Counted from the stretch's first letter, positions 29,700-38,340 are shown. The stretch is DNA of 64,000 nt from Betaproteobacteria bacterium (GCA_016720425.1 JADKKQ010000004.1:1-64000), one strand, 5' to 3'. The notes: a model not told the origin generated them from the sequence alone. Translations and numbers: made by a program.

Positions 29700-29776
29700 G
29701 GGGTCAGAGCCGCAATCCAGCAGGAAATCGGGAAATCGGGGTCAGAGCCGCAATTCACAATTCAGCAGGAAATCGG
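29700..29776 (+). repeat. short tandem repeat with GGGGTCAGAGC units
   Basis: Two units of GGGGTCAGAGCCGCAAT...CAGCAGGAAATCGGG lie at 29700-29732 and 29738-29776, followed by the inverted core GGCTCTGTCCC. Such GGGTCAGAGC/GGCTCTGACCC elements are common in some betaproteobacterial genomes as REP-like repeats. They occupy the 5' flank of the M16 gene. The rest of the 29560-29975 gap holds the LiuR-like box and the icmF leader. Confidence 0.6.
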
Positions 29777-29818
29777 GCTCTGTCCCTGGACATTTGCCTT
29801 GGATAATTGCCTGGTCAA

Positions 29819-29835
29819 TTGACGTTAACGTAAAC
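29819..29835. promoter_or_regulatory. LiuR-like (MerR family) operator before icmF
   Basis: TTGACGTTAACGTAAAC is an almost perfect palindrome around GTTAAC. It resembles the TTTACGT..ACGTAAA-type boxes of LiuR, the MerR-family regulator of branched-chain amino acid breakdown in proteobacteria. It is 141 bases before the icmF start, a gene of branched acyl-CoA metabolism, so the match is functionally sensible. No liuR gene is in the window. Confidence 0.5.
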
Positions 29836-29975
29836 GGCAAGTAATCTTGGCCTCCCGCCGATCCCGCCCCGGAGCCGCGACTCCGCCCGGCCGCCCGCGC
29901 CGCGCAACGTGCGTTCCGGCCGGACAAGTTCTAAGCTAGCGTGGGCTGCCCGGCCGGCCCGCCACGAGGTTCGCC

Positions 29976-32900
29976 ATGAACGATCTCTCCGCCACGCACA
30001 AGCCACAGGTCTTCAAGCCGGTCAACAAGGTCCGCTTCGTCACGGCGGCGAGCCTGTTCGACGGCCACGACGCGTCGATCAACATCATGCGGCGGATCCT
30101 GCAGGCGTCGGGCTGCGAGGTGATCCATCTCGGCCACAACCGCTCGGTGGAGGAGATCGTCGACTGCGCGCTGCAGGAGGATGCGCACGGCATCGCGATC
30201 TCGTCGTACCAGGGCGGGCACGTCGAGTTCTTCAAGTACATGATCGACCTGCTGCGCGAGCGCGGCGCGGGGCACGTCAAGGTGTTCGGCGGCGGCGGCG
30301 GGGTCATCGTGCCGGCGGAGATCCGCGAGCTGCACGACTACGGCGTGGCGCGGATCTTCTCGCCCGAGGACGGCCAGCGCCTCGGCTTGCAGGGGATGAT
30401 CAACGACATCGTCGCCGCCTGCGACACCGATCTCGGCCAGTCGCTCCCGGCCGACCTCGCGGCGCTGCGCGACGACGATCCGCACGCCCGGACGCGCGCG
30501 CTCGCGCGCCTGATCACCGGCCTCGAGGCGGGGACGGTGCCGGCCAGGATGCGCGACGCGATGCACGCCGCGGCCAAGGCGACGCGGACGCCGACGCTGG
30601 GCATCACCGGCACCGGCGGCGCCGGCAAGAGCTCGCTGACCGACGAGCTGGTGCGCCGCTTCCGGCTCGACCAGGACGACCGGCTCCGGATCGCGATCGT
30701 CTCCATCGACCCCTCGCGGCGCAAGTCGGGCGGGGCGCTGCTGGGCGACCGCATCCGCATGAACGCCATCGAGCACCCGCACATCTACATGCGCTCGCTG
30801 GCCACGCGCGAGGCGGGCAGCGAGATCAGCAAGGCGCTGCCGGACGTGATCGCCGCCTGCAAGGTCGCCGGCTTCGACCTCGTCGTCGTCGAGACCTCCG
30901 GCATCGGCCAGGGCGACGCCGCGATCGTGCCGCTGGTCGACGTCTCGCTGTACGTGATGACGCCGGAGTTCGGCGCCGCGTCGCAGCTGGAGAAGATCGA
31001 CATGCTCGACTTCGCCGACTTCGTGGCGATCAACAAGTTCGACCGCAAGGGTGCCCAGGACGCGCTGCGCGACGTGCGCAAGCAGTACCAGCGCAACCGG
31101 GAGCTGTGGAAGTCGGCACCCGACGGGATGCCGGTGTTCGGCACGATGGCCGCGCGCTTCAACGACGACGGCGTCACCGCGCTCTACCAGGCGCTGGCCG
31201 CGCGGCTGGCCGCCAACGGCTTGAAGCTCGGGCCGGCACGGCTCGCCGCGGTGACGACCCGGCACTCGACCGGTCGCAACACCATCGTGCCGGGCGCCCG
31301 CGTGCGCTACCTCGCCGAGATCGCCGAGGCGCTGCGCGCGTATCACCGCTGGGCGCAGGAGCAGAGCCGGATCGCGCGCGAGCGCCAGCAGCTCGCCGCC
31401 GCGCGGGCGCTGCTCGCGGCGCGCGCGACCCCCGGCAAGGACGCGGCCGGCGACGCAACCTCCGTTGCGCTGGCCAGCCTGCAGGCCGAGCACGAGGCGA
31501 AGCTCGACCCGCGGGCAAGGAAGCTCCTCGACATGTGGCCGCAGACGCGCGCCGCCTACGCCGGCGACGAGTACGTCGTGAAGATCCGCGACCGCGAGAT
31601 CCGCACCGCGCTCACGACCACGACGCTGTCGGGCACGCGGATCCGCAAGGTGGCGCTGCCGCGCTACGAGGACGACGGCGAGGTCCTGCGCTGGCAGCTG
31701 ACCGAGAACGTGCCGGGGAGCTTTCCGTTCACCGCCGGCGTGTTCGCCTTCAAGCGCGAGAACGAGGACCCGACGCGGATGTTCGCCGGCGAGGGCGACC
31801 CCTTCCGCACCAACCGGCGCTTCCACCTGCTGGCCGACGGCATGCCGTCCAAGCGCCTCTCGACGGCCTTCGACTCGGTCACGCTGTACGGCAACGACCC
31901 CGACCGGCGGCCCGACATCTACGGCAAGGTCGGCAACTCGGGCGTGTCGATCGCGACCATCGACGATCTCAAGGTGCTCTACTCGGGCTTCGACCTCTGC
32001 GATCCGGCGACCAGCGTGTCGATGACCATCAACGGCCCGGCGCCGTCGATCCTCGCGATGTACCTCAATGCCGCGATCGACCAGCAGCTGGAGAAGTTCC
32101 GCGCCGACAACAGCCGCGAGCCGACCGACGACGAGGCCGAGAAGATCCGCGAGTGGACGCTGTGCACGGTGCGCGGCACCGTCCAGGCGGACATCCTCAA
32201 GGAGGACCAGGGGCAGAACACCTGCATCTTCTCGACCGAGTTCAGCCTCAAGGTGATGGGCGACATCCAGGAGTACTTCGTCCACCACGGCATCCGCAAC
32301 TTCTACTCGGTGTCGATCTCGGGCTACCACATCGCCGAGGCCGGCGCGAACCCGATCTCGCAGCTCGCCTTCACGCTGGCCAACGGCTTCACCTTCGTCG
32401 AGGCCTACCTCGCGCGCGGGATGCAGGTCGACGACTTCGCGCCCAACCTGTCGTTCTTCTTCTCCAACGGCATGGACCCCGAGTACTCGGTGCTGGGGCG
32501 CGTCGCGCGGCGGATCTGGGCGGTGGCGATGCGGAACCGCTACGGCGCCAACGAGCGCAGCCAGAAGCTCAAGTACCACATCCAGACCTCGGGCCGCTCG
32601 CTGCACGCGCAGGAGATCCAGTTCAACGACATCCGCACCACGCTGCAGGCGCTGATCGCCGTCTACGACAACTGCAACTCGCTGCACACCAACGCCTTCG
32701 ACGAGGCGATCACCACGCCCACCGAGGAGAGCGTGCGCCGGGCGATGGCGATCCAGCTCATCATCAACCGCGAGTGGGGGCTGGCGAAGAACGAGAACCC
32801 CAACCAGGGCGCGTTCGTCATCGACGAGCTGACCGACCTGGTCGAGGAGGCGGTGCTGAAGGAGTTCGAGGCGCTCTCCGAGCGCGGCGGCGTGCTGGGC

Positions 32901-33272
32901 GCGATGGAGACCGGTTACCAGCGCGGCAAGATCCAGGAGGAGTCGATGCTCTACGAGCACCGCAAGCACGACGGCTCGTACCCGATCGTCGGCGTCAACA
33001 CCTTCCGCAGCCCGCACGACGAGGCGGCGCCGGCCGCGCTGCTGCTGGCGCGCTCGACCGCGGACGAGAAGGAATCGCAGCTCAGGCGGCTCGCCGAGTT
33101 CCAGGCGCGCCACGCCGGCGAGGCGCCGGCCGCGCTGGCGCGGCTCAGGCAGGCGGTGATCGACGACGGCAACGTCTTCGCCGAGCTGATGAACACCGTG
33201 CGCGTCTGCTCGCTGGGGCAGATCACCGCCGCGTTGTTCGAGGTCGGCGGCCAGTACCGGCGCAGCATGTGA
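29976..33272 (+). CDS. icmF: fused isobutyryl-CoA mutase (IcmF)
   Basis: A 1098-residue coenzyme-B12 enzyme that interconverts isobutyryl-CoA and n-butyryl-CoA (and related pairs), fused to its own G-protein chaperone. The domain order is diagnostic. The B12-binding domain (about 18-150) has DGHDASINIMRR and VFGGGGGVI. A MeaI/MeaB-type GTPase (200-410) has P-loop GTGGAGKSS near 210-218 and base motif NKFD near 352. A linker follows, then the mutase barrel to the C-terminus with NGPAPSILAMYLNAAID and SISGYHIAEAGA. Length matches IcmF. ATG 29976 follows CGAGGTTCGCC. Likely regulated by the LiuR-like box upstream. Confidence 0.96.
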   Translation: MNDLSATHKPQVFKPVNKVRFVTAASLFDGHDASINIMRRILQASGCEVIHLGHNRSVEEIVDCALQEDAHGIAISSYQGGHVEFFKYMIDLLRERGAGHVKVFGGGGGVIVPAEIRELHDYGVARIFSPEDGQRLGLQGMINDIVAACDTDLGQSLPADLAALRDDDPHARTRALARLITGLEAGTVPARMRDAMHAAAKATRTPTLGITGTGGAGKSSLTDELVRRFRLDQDDRLRIAIVSIDPSRRKSGGALLGDRIRMNAIEHPHIYMRSLATREAGSEISKALPDVIAACKVAGFDLVVVETSGIGQGDAAIVPLVDVSLYVMTPEFGAASQLEKIDMLDFADFVAINKFDRKGAQDALRDVRKQYQRNRELWKSAPDGMPVFGTMAARFNDDGVTALYQALAARLAANGLKLGPARLAAVTTRHSTGRNTIVPGARVRYLAEIAEALRAYHRWAQEQSRIARERQQLAAARALLAARATPGKDAAGDATSVALASLQAEHEAKLDPRARKLLDMWPQTRAAYAGDEYVVKIRDREIRTALTTTTLSGTRIRKVALPRYEDDGEVLRWQLTENVPGSFPFTAGVFAFKRENEDPTRMFAGEGDPFRTNRRFHLLADGMPSKRLSTAFDSVTLYGNDPDRRPDIYGKVGNSGVSIATIDDLKVLYSGFDLCDPATSVSMTINGPAPSILAMYLNAAIDQQLEKFRADNSREPTDDEAEKIREWTLCTVRGTVQADILKEDQGQNTCIFSTEFSLKVMGDIQEYFVHHGIRNFYSVSISGYHIAEAGANPISQLAFTLANGFTFVEAYLARGMQVDDFAPNLSFFFSNGMDPEYSVLGRVARRIWAVAMRNRYGANERSQKLKYHIQTSGRSLHAQEIQFNDIRTTLQALIAVYDNCNSLHTNAFDEAITTPTEESVRRAMAIQLIINREWGLAKNENPNQGAFVIDELTDLVEEAVLKEFEALSERGGVLGAMETGYQRGKIQEESMLYEHRKHDGSYPIVGVNTFRSPHDEAAPAALLLARSTADEKESQLRRLAEFQARHAGEAPAALARLRQAVIDDGNVFAELMNTVRVCSLGQITAALFEVGGQYRRSM

Positions 33273-33287
33273 CGCGGCAAAGGTCGT

Positions 33288-33355
33288 GCAGGAGCGGCTT
33301 CAGCCGCGAATGAACGTTCGCCGCCGGCTTGATTCGCGGCTGAAGCGGCTCCTAC
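33288..33355. repeat. REP-like inverted pair
   Basis: GCAGGAGCGGCTTCAGCCGC (from 33288) and its near-perfect inverse GCGGCTGAAGCGGCTCCTAC (to 33355) flank a 22-base spacer. The sequence is of the REP class well known in pseudomonads and xanthomonads. It ends inside the glutaredoxin-like gene, whose TAG stop (33352-33354) is part of the repeat. It also lies 16 bases after the icmF stop. Confidence 0.75.
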
Positions 33356-33720
33356 AACCCCAGCATCCGTTTCAGCTCGCCGCTGGCGATCAGCTGCTCG
33401 AGGTCGGTCGCGCCGCCGATCAGCGTGCCCTTGACGAAGATCATCGGAAACGTCGGCCAGCCGGTCCACATCTTGAGCGCGTTGCGGCGCCGCCAGCCGT
33501 CGAGATAGCCGCCGTATTCGAGATAGTGGTGGGCGATGCCGGCGGAGGAGAGCGCCTTGCGCGCCTTGCGCGGAAACGGGTTGCGCTTCATGCCGACGAC
33601 GACCACGTCGTGCGCGGCGACCGCGCGCGCGACCTCGTCGACGAGATCGGCGTGATGGCCGGCGACGCTGGCGCGGATCGTCGGGTGGATGCGGGCTTCG
33701 TCGAGGATCTGGCGCGGCAT
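33352..33720 (-). CDS. glutaredoxin-fold protein lacking active-site cysteines
   Basis: A 122-residue protein. Its C-terminal ~90 residues follow the monothiol-glutaredoxin pattern: VVVGMKRNPFPRKARKAL, then YLEYG, then WTGWPTFPMIFVKGTLIGGATDLEQL (given in part). The position of the CPFC/CGFS active site reads N47-P-F-P50, and no cysteine is present anywhere. The cis-Pro region is WPTFP and the glutathione-site GG remains. So thiol chemistry is excluded, while fold and ligand site may persist. An N-terminal stretch (1-35) has no obvious match. The stop codon lies in a REP element. Divergent from the kinase gene. Confidence 0.8.
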   Translation of the reverse strand: MPRQILDEARIHPTIRASVAGHHADLVDEVARAVAAHDVVVVGMKRNPFPRKARKALSSAGIAHHYLEYGGYLDGWRRRNALKMWTGWPTFPMIFVKGTLIGGATDLEQLIASGELKRMLGL

Positions 33721-33810
33721 GGCGACGGCTTTCGGGAACGACGGAAAGGCGAAGCGTACCGCAGGCGATGCCGGTAACGGCGGTCGGGACTTACGTGGCA
33801 GAATCGCCGC

Positions 33811-35994
33811 ATGGGCGAAGCGCACGACGCCACCAACGCACCCACCAGCCGGCGGGCGGCCACGCTTGACATCGGCGCCGGCGACCAGGAGGCGCCGGCC
33901 AACGCGATTCCGAACATCATCGCGCGCCTGGTCGAGACCGAGACCTGGCGCAACGCGGCGACCGCGGTGATGGGCGCGCTGCTGATCGGGCTGGGCTACT
34001 GGTCGTTCCACGGCATCCGCGACGCGATCGCGGAGACGCGCGTCGCCAGCCTGGAGGCGCTGCTGGGCACCGCCGTCCGCGGCCTGGACGTGTGGGTCGA
34101 CGAACATCGGACGATGGTGAGCCGGCAGGCGAGCGATCCCGCGATCGCCGAGCGGGCCCGCGCACTGGCGACCGCGTCACCCGCCGGAACCGAAAGCCAG
34201 GCCGCCTGTGAAAGCCCGGCGGCGATCGAAGCGAGCCGGATGCTGGTCACTTACCGCCAAGCCCGCGGCATCGCGGCGGCGCTGATCGTGGATCGCGGCG
34301 GGCGGGTGCTGGCGGCGGACCGGGCCGAGAGCTGCGGCCGGAGGATTCGCTCGGACGTCTTTCGCCGCCGCCTCGACCTCGCGCTCGACGGTGCCGCGCA
34401 GTTCGTGCACCCCGGCGCGGAGGTGGGCATCGCGGTGGCTGCGCCCGAGGCGTCAAGGCGACCCGTCGCCTGGTTCGTCGCCCCGATCGGCGGACGGGCC
34501 GGATCGACGGCGCTGGCGCTGGCCGACTTCACCGACGGCGAGCTGTCGTCGGTGTTCGCCGCCGCGCGTCCCGGCGACTCGGCGGAGACCTTCGCCTTCA
34601 CCGAGGATGGGCGCATCGTCACGCCGATCCGCTTCGTCGCCGAGCTGGTCGCGGCCGGGCGCCTGCCCGAGTCGACGCCGGAGCGCGCCGTGCTGGTGGT
34701 GCCGGTGCGCGACCCCGGTCCCGAGCGCGATGCGACGCCGGCCGCATCGCGGGATCCCGCGGCGCTGCCGCTGACCGAGACCGCGGCGCGGGCGATCGCC
34801 GCCCGCGCGCGGTCGACCGACTCCGAGCGCCACGGGACGGTGGCGCTGCCCTACCGGAGCTACCACGGCGTCGAGGTCATCGGCGCGTGGCGCTGGCTGC
34901 CCGCCTACGACCTGGGCGTCGTCGCCGAGATCGCCGCGGCCGAGGCCTTCGCGCCGATGCGCTACCTGTGGATCAGCTTTGCAGTGGTGGGGAGCCTGAC
35001 CGCGCTGATGCTCGGCGCCGCGCTCTATTCGTCGGTCTCGCTGTCGCGGCTGCAGCGGCAGTTCGGGCGCCTGCAGCGGCTGGGCGCGTACACGCTGGAG
35101 CGGCAGATCAGCGAGGGCGGGATGGCGACGATCTACCTCGCGCGGCACGCGCTGCTGAAGCGCCCGACGGCGATCAAGGTGCTGAAGAAACAGGTGGCGA
35201 CCGACGAGTTCATCCATCGCTTCGAGCGCGAGGTGCAGCTCGCGAGCCAGCTCCTGCACCCCAACACCGTCGAGGTCTACGACTTCGGCCGCACCCGCGA
35301 GGGGCAGCCGTACTACGTGATGGAGTACCTCGACGGGGTCACGCTGGCCGAGCTGGTCGAACACTCGGGGCCGGTGCCGCCGGGGCGCGCGATCCACGTG
35401 CTGCGCCAGGTCGCCGCGGCGCTGCGCGAGGCGCACAAGCGGGGGATGATCCACCGCGACGTCAAGCCCGAGAACGTGATGCTCTGCCGGCGCGGCGAGG
35501 ACGACGTGGTCAAGCTGCTCGACTTCGGCCTGGTCAAGAACCTGGAGCGGGTCGAGACGCGCGACATCACCAAGCAGATCAAGATCCTCGGCACGCCGCG
35601 CTACATGGCGCCCGAGCGGATCGTCAACCCGACCGACGTCGACGCGCGCTCCGACATCTACGCGCTCGGCGCGGTCGGCTACTACCTCGTCACCGGCAAG
35701 CCGATCTTCGACGGCGAGAACAACCTGGAGATCAGCAACCAGGTGCTGCACGCGCCGGCGCCGCGGGCGTCGGCCGCGGGCGTGGCCGGGATCCCCGATG
35801 GGCTCGACGCGCTGTTCGCCGCCTGCCTCGAGAAGGATCGCGCGCGGCGGCCGCAGAACGCCGACGCGGTGATCGAGGCGCTGGACCGGATCAGCAATCG
35901 TCTCGCCTGGACGCAGGTCGACGCGGCGGCGTGGTGGGCGAGCTACCGCGCGAGCCGGGGTGCCGATGCGGCCCCGGTGGTGCCGCCGGCGTGA
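33811..35994 (+). CDS. membrane Ser/Thr protein kinase with N-terminal sensor domain
   Basis: A 727-residue Hanks-type kinase. A short basic cytoplasmic N-terminus is followed by a membrane helix (about 49-66), a ~320-residue presumably periplasmic sensor region (67-385, possibly Cache-like), a second helix (about 386-408) and a C-terminal kinase domain (427-690). The kinase motifs are ISEGGMATIY (glycine loop), AIKVLKK (ATP lysine), IHRDVKPEN (catalytic, near 547), DFGLVK (near 570) and GTPRYMAPE. This order, with the sensor first, mirrors sensor histidine kinases and is the reverse of PknB-type proteins. No phosphatase gene is adjacent, and the target is unknown. Confidence 0.9.
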   Translation: MGEAHDATNAPTSRRAATLDIGAGDQEAPANAIPNIIARLVETETWRNAATAVMGALLIGLGYWSFHGIRDAIAETRVASLEALLGTAVRGLDVWVDEHRTMVSRQASDPAIAERARALATASPAGTESQAACESPAAIEASRMLVTYRQARGIAAALIVDRGGRVLAADRAESCGRRIRSDVFRRRLDLALDGAAQFVHPGAEVGIAVAAPEASRRPVAWFVAPIGGRAGSTALALADFTDGELSSVFAAARPGDSAETFAFTEDGRIVTPIRFVAELVAAGRLPESTPERAVLVVPVRDPGPERDATPAASRDPAALPLTETAARAIAARARSTDSERHGTVALPYRSYHGVEVIGAWRWLPAYDLGVVAEIAAAEAFAPMRYLWISFAVVGSLTALMLGAALYSSVSLSRLQRQFGRLQRLGAYTLERQISEGGMATIYLARHALLKRPTAIKVLKKQVATDEFIHRFEREVQLASQLLHPNTVEVYDFGRTREGQPYYVMEYLDGVTLAELVEHSGPVPPGRAIHVLRQVAAALREAHKRGMIHRDVKPENVMLCRRGEDDVVKLLDFGLVKNLERVETRDITKQIKILGTPRYMAPERIVNPTDVDARSDIYALGAVGYYLVTGKPIFDGENNLEISNQVLHAPAPRASAAGVAGIPDGLDALFAACLEKDRARRPQNADAVIEALDRISNRLAWTQVDAAAWWASYRASRGADAAPVVPPA

Positions 35995-35995
35995 C

Positions 35996-36022
35996 AAAAA
36001 AAGCCCGGCCGGAGCCGGGCTT
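35996..36022 (-). terminator. rho-independent terminator of the PEP-CTERM gene
   Basis: AAGCCCGGC-CGGA-GCCGGGCTT is a nine-pair stem. On the minus strand it is followed by a run of seven T. It ends the PEP-CTERM transcript 48 bases after its stop and may also stop the kinase transcript from the other side. Confidence 0.8.
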
Positions 36023-36070
36023 CGTGTGACGGGCACGCAGGCCCGTCGAAGGCATGCAGAGGAAAGCGGT

Positions 36071-36880
36071 TCAGCCCTTGCGCCGCGCGAGCCCGAGGCC
36101 GGCGAGGCCGATGCCGAGGAGGGCGAGGGTGCCGGGAAGGGGGACGTTGCCGTTGTCGCCGCTCCCCTTCCGGTAGGTCGCCGACAGATAGTCCTGGTTC
36201 TGGTCGTTCAGGAACGAGTAGAACGTCCATTGGCCGGTTGGCGTATAGCCAGCGAGGTTGGCCTGGACTGCGCCCAGCATCTGGTTGGCTCTGGCGACCG
36301 ACTCACCGTGGGAGCCCTTGTCCATGAAATCACCCGTTGCGAGCGTGAAGTCGTTGTCGTACCAGATGTTCCAGATGGCCAGTTGCATCGCGGCCGACTC
36401 CGTGGAATCGGCAAAGGCGCCGAAGTTGGGGTCCTGGAAATTCTCGAGTGCGGAGCGAGGCGAGATCGGCGGGTAGAACAGGTCGTAGAGAATGGTCAGC
36501 GGGTTGAGGTCGCCCGCGTGCGCCGACTCGAGCCCCAGGATCCGGGTGTATTGGCGTTCCTGGTGAACGGCGTAGTGCTCCAGATCGATGCAGAAGAACC
36601 GGAAGAAGTCGGAGGAGTCCGCGAGCGCGCTATCGCTTTCGGCGTCGAAATAGCCCTTGAACTGACCGGCGCTGCCACCGGGACCGTAGGTGCCGGTTCC
36701 CCCGCCGGACTTGACGAACTGAACACTCACCGACTGGTATCCGGATGCGACGGAGGCCCCGTCCCAGTAGAGAGCGCCCGTGACGGATGCGGGGGTGTTG
36801 GCGAACGGGTCGGCCTGCGCAACGGTGGCTCCCACCGCGATCGTGGCCAGCACCGCACTGCGAAGCAGGGAAGAGAACAT
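36071..36880 (-). CDS. PEP-CTERM sorting-domain protein
   Basis: A 269-residue exported surface protein. The signal peptide ends at AQA (about residue 22). The body has Asp/Ser/Gly-rich stretches and the C-terminus is the PEP-CTERM tripartite signal: VPLPG, then the helix TLALLGIGLAGLGLA, then RRKG. The motif Pro-Leu-Pro replaces the strict Pro-Glu-Pro, which is common. Such proteins are processed by exosortase and linked to exopolysaccharide and flocs. No exosortase gene is in the window. AAGGAGC precedes the ATG, and a sigma-54-like site lies 105-123 bases upstream. Confidence 0.92.
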   Translation of the reverse strand: MFSSLLRSAVLATIAVGATVAQADPFANTPASVTGALYWDGASVASGYQSVSVQFVKSGGGTGTYGPGGSAGQFKGYFDAESDSALADSSDFFRFFCIDLEHYAVHQERQYTRILGLESAHAGDLNPLTILYDLFYPPISPRSALENFQDPNFGAFADSTESAAMQLAIWNIWYDNDFTLATGDFMDKGSHGESVARANQMLGAVQANLAGYTPTGQWTFYSFLNDQNQDYLSATYRKGSGDNGNVPLPGTLALLGIGLAGLGLARRKG

Positions 36881-36984
36881 GTAAGCTCCTTTTTTCTTGT
36901 CGATCGTAAAGGTATTTCGCCTGCCGGGCGCTGATCGTTCCGGTCCACCGGCATCCGGCGCAATTTGTCTGCTGACTCTCTCGA

Positions 36985-37003
36985 AGCACGATCTGTGCCG
37001 TAA
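36985..37003 (-). promoter_or_regulatory. candidate sigma-54 promoter of the PEP-CTERM gene
   Basis: On the minus strand ACGGCACAGATCGTGCTT has GG and GC separated by exactly ten bases, as in -24/-12 promoters (TGGCAC-N5-TTGC). It lies just downstream of an AT-rich stretch with the inverted repeat ATTTCAA/TTGAAAT (37014-37042) that could be an enhancer-type site. Several PEP-CTERM genes are known to depend on RpoN and the PrsK/PrsR pair, which fits. The remaining gap to 37365 holds a REP-like pair only. Confidence 0.45.
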
Positions 37004-37276
37004 TATTTTTTTATTTCAATTCAATATTTTAATGTTGAAATCTACAGGCGCTGTAAAGATTGCCGACAAGAATGCTGTTGGCAACAAAATGTCAGAACAG
37101 GTTTGTTTCGCTCAAAAATGCCGATGCCAGGCTTTTTTGGAGACTATCGATTGCCAGACCGGCAGGACGGGGCGCGAGGCGAGTCGAGGAGAGGCACGGC
37201 CCTGTATGCCCTTCGCCGCACCGAATGCGCTGCAATGGCCATCCGCAACCGCGCGGGGCGCGCTTACCGGGTTCTT

Positions 37277-37349
37277 GCAGGAGCGCCTTCAGGCGCGATA
37301 CAGCATCGGCACGTCACCGGTGCAATCGCGTCTGAAGACGCGCTACTGC
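37277..37349. repeat. REP-like inverted pair
   Basis: GCAGGAGCGCCTTCAGGCGC (from 37277) and ATCGCGTCTGAAGACGCGCT (from 37325) form imperfect inverted arms about 25 bases apart. They share the GCAGGAGCG..TTCAG..GCG plan with the element at 33288, with different stem bases. It lies directly behind the lysR stop at 37366 in transcription. Confidence 0.65.
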
Positions 37350-37365
37350 ATGCGCGGCGCGGTGC

Positions 37366-38313
37366 CTACCGCGCCATCCGCAACGCCACCTTGCGCACCG
37401 CGTCGAGCAGGGGCTCCAGCACCGGGTTGGTCAACGGCCCGGCGCGGGTGATCGTCCCGACCGGGCCCGACGGCGGCGGCAGCTCGATGTCGAGCACGCT
37501 GACGGTGCCCGAGGCGACGTAGTGGCGGGCGACGTTGAAGGGCATCACGCCCAGCATCGTCGTTTCCTGCAGCAGCATCGTGTTGGTCAGGATCGACACC
37601 GATTCGACCAGCTGCGCGGGCGGTTCGACGCCCTCCTGGCGAAACGCGGCGTCGATGCGCTGGCGGTACGCGGTCTCGGGCGAAGGCAGGATCCAGCTCT
37701 CGGCGGCGAGATCGGCCAGCTTCAGTCCCGTCGTGCCGGCCAGCGGATGATGGTGGCCGACGACCACGCACATCGGCTCGTCGTAGCAGGACTCGAAGTG
37801 CAACCCTTCGCTTTCGAAATCGCTGGTCAGCCGTCCGACGATGAGGTCGATCTCGCCGCGGCGCAGCTGCGGCAGCAGCACGGCAAGCGTGCCTTCCTGC
37901 ACCTGCACGGTCACCCGGGGGTTGCCGATCTTGAACAGTGCCAGCGCCTGCGGCACCAGCACGGGTGCTACCACCAGCAGCGTGCCCATCGCGATCTTCC
38001 CGGCGGCGCCGTCGCTGATGGCGGACAGCTCGGCCCGGGCGTGATCCAGCGTGCCCAGCATCAGCCGGGCGTGGCGGATCAGGCTGTTGCCGTGGGCGGT
38101 CGGGGTCAGGCCGCGGACGGTGCGCTGGAACAGGCGCAGGTCCAGCGTGGCCTCGAGGTCGCCCAGGAGCTTGGTCGCCGCCGGCTGCGTCATGTGCAGC
38201 GCCGCCGCCGCCTTGTGCAGGCTGCGCTGGTCGTCGATCGCGGCCAGCAGCAGGATGTGCCGCATCTTGAGCCGCGAACGCAGGAACCAGTCGGAGGGCA
38301 GCGCCTTGGTCAT
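37366..38313 (-). CDS. LysR-family regulator (GbpR-like)
   Basis: A 315-residue LysR protein. The winged helix is at about residues 15-75 (SLHKAAAALHMTQPAATKLLGDLE) and the effector domain from about 105. The QPAATKLL recognition helix is that of the GbpR/CbbR-like subgroup often found beside transporters. The start at 38313 is preferred over 38370 because the latter runs through the operator. It is divergent from the TRAP operon, with an 18-bp perfect palindrome between. Likely activator of that operon; effector unknown. Confidence 0.9.
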   Translation of the reverse strand: MTKALPSDWFLRSRLKMRHILLLAAIDDQRSLHKAAAALHMTQPAATKLLGDLEATLDLRLFQRTVRGLTPTAHGNSLIRHARLMLGTLDHARAELSAISDGAAGKIAMGTLLVVAPVLVPQALALFKIGNPRVTVQVQEGTLAVLLPQLRRGEIDLIVGRLTSDFESEGLHFESCYDEPMCVVVGHHHPLAGTTGLKLADLAAESWILPSPETAYRQRIDAAFRQEGVEPPAQLVESVSILTNTMLLQETTMLGVMPFNVARHYVASGTVSVLDIELPPPSGPVGTITRAGPLTNPVLEPLLDAVRKVALRMAR

Positions 38314-38340
38314 CGGTGACGATCGCTCTTCGGGCAGGGG

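Noticed and set aside
29931..33113. 1060-residue minus-strand open frame
   Set aside because: Antisense to icmF, of repetitive composition and without recognisable domains; a shadow.
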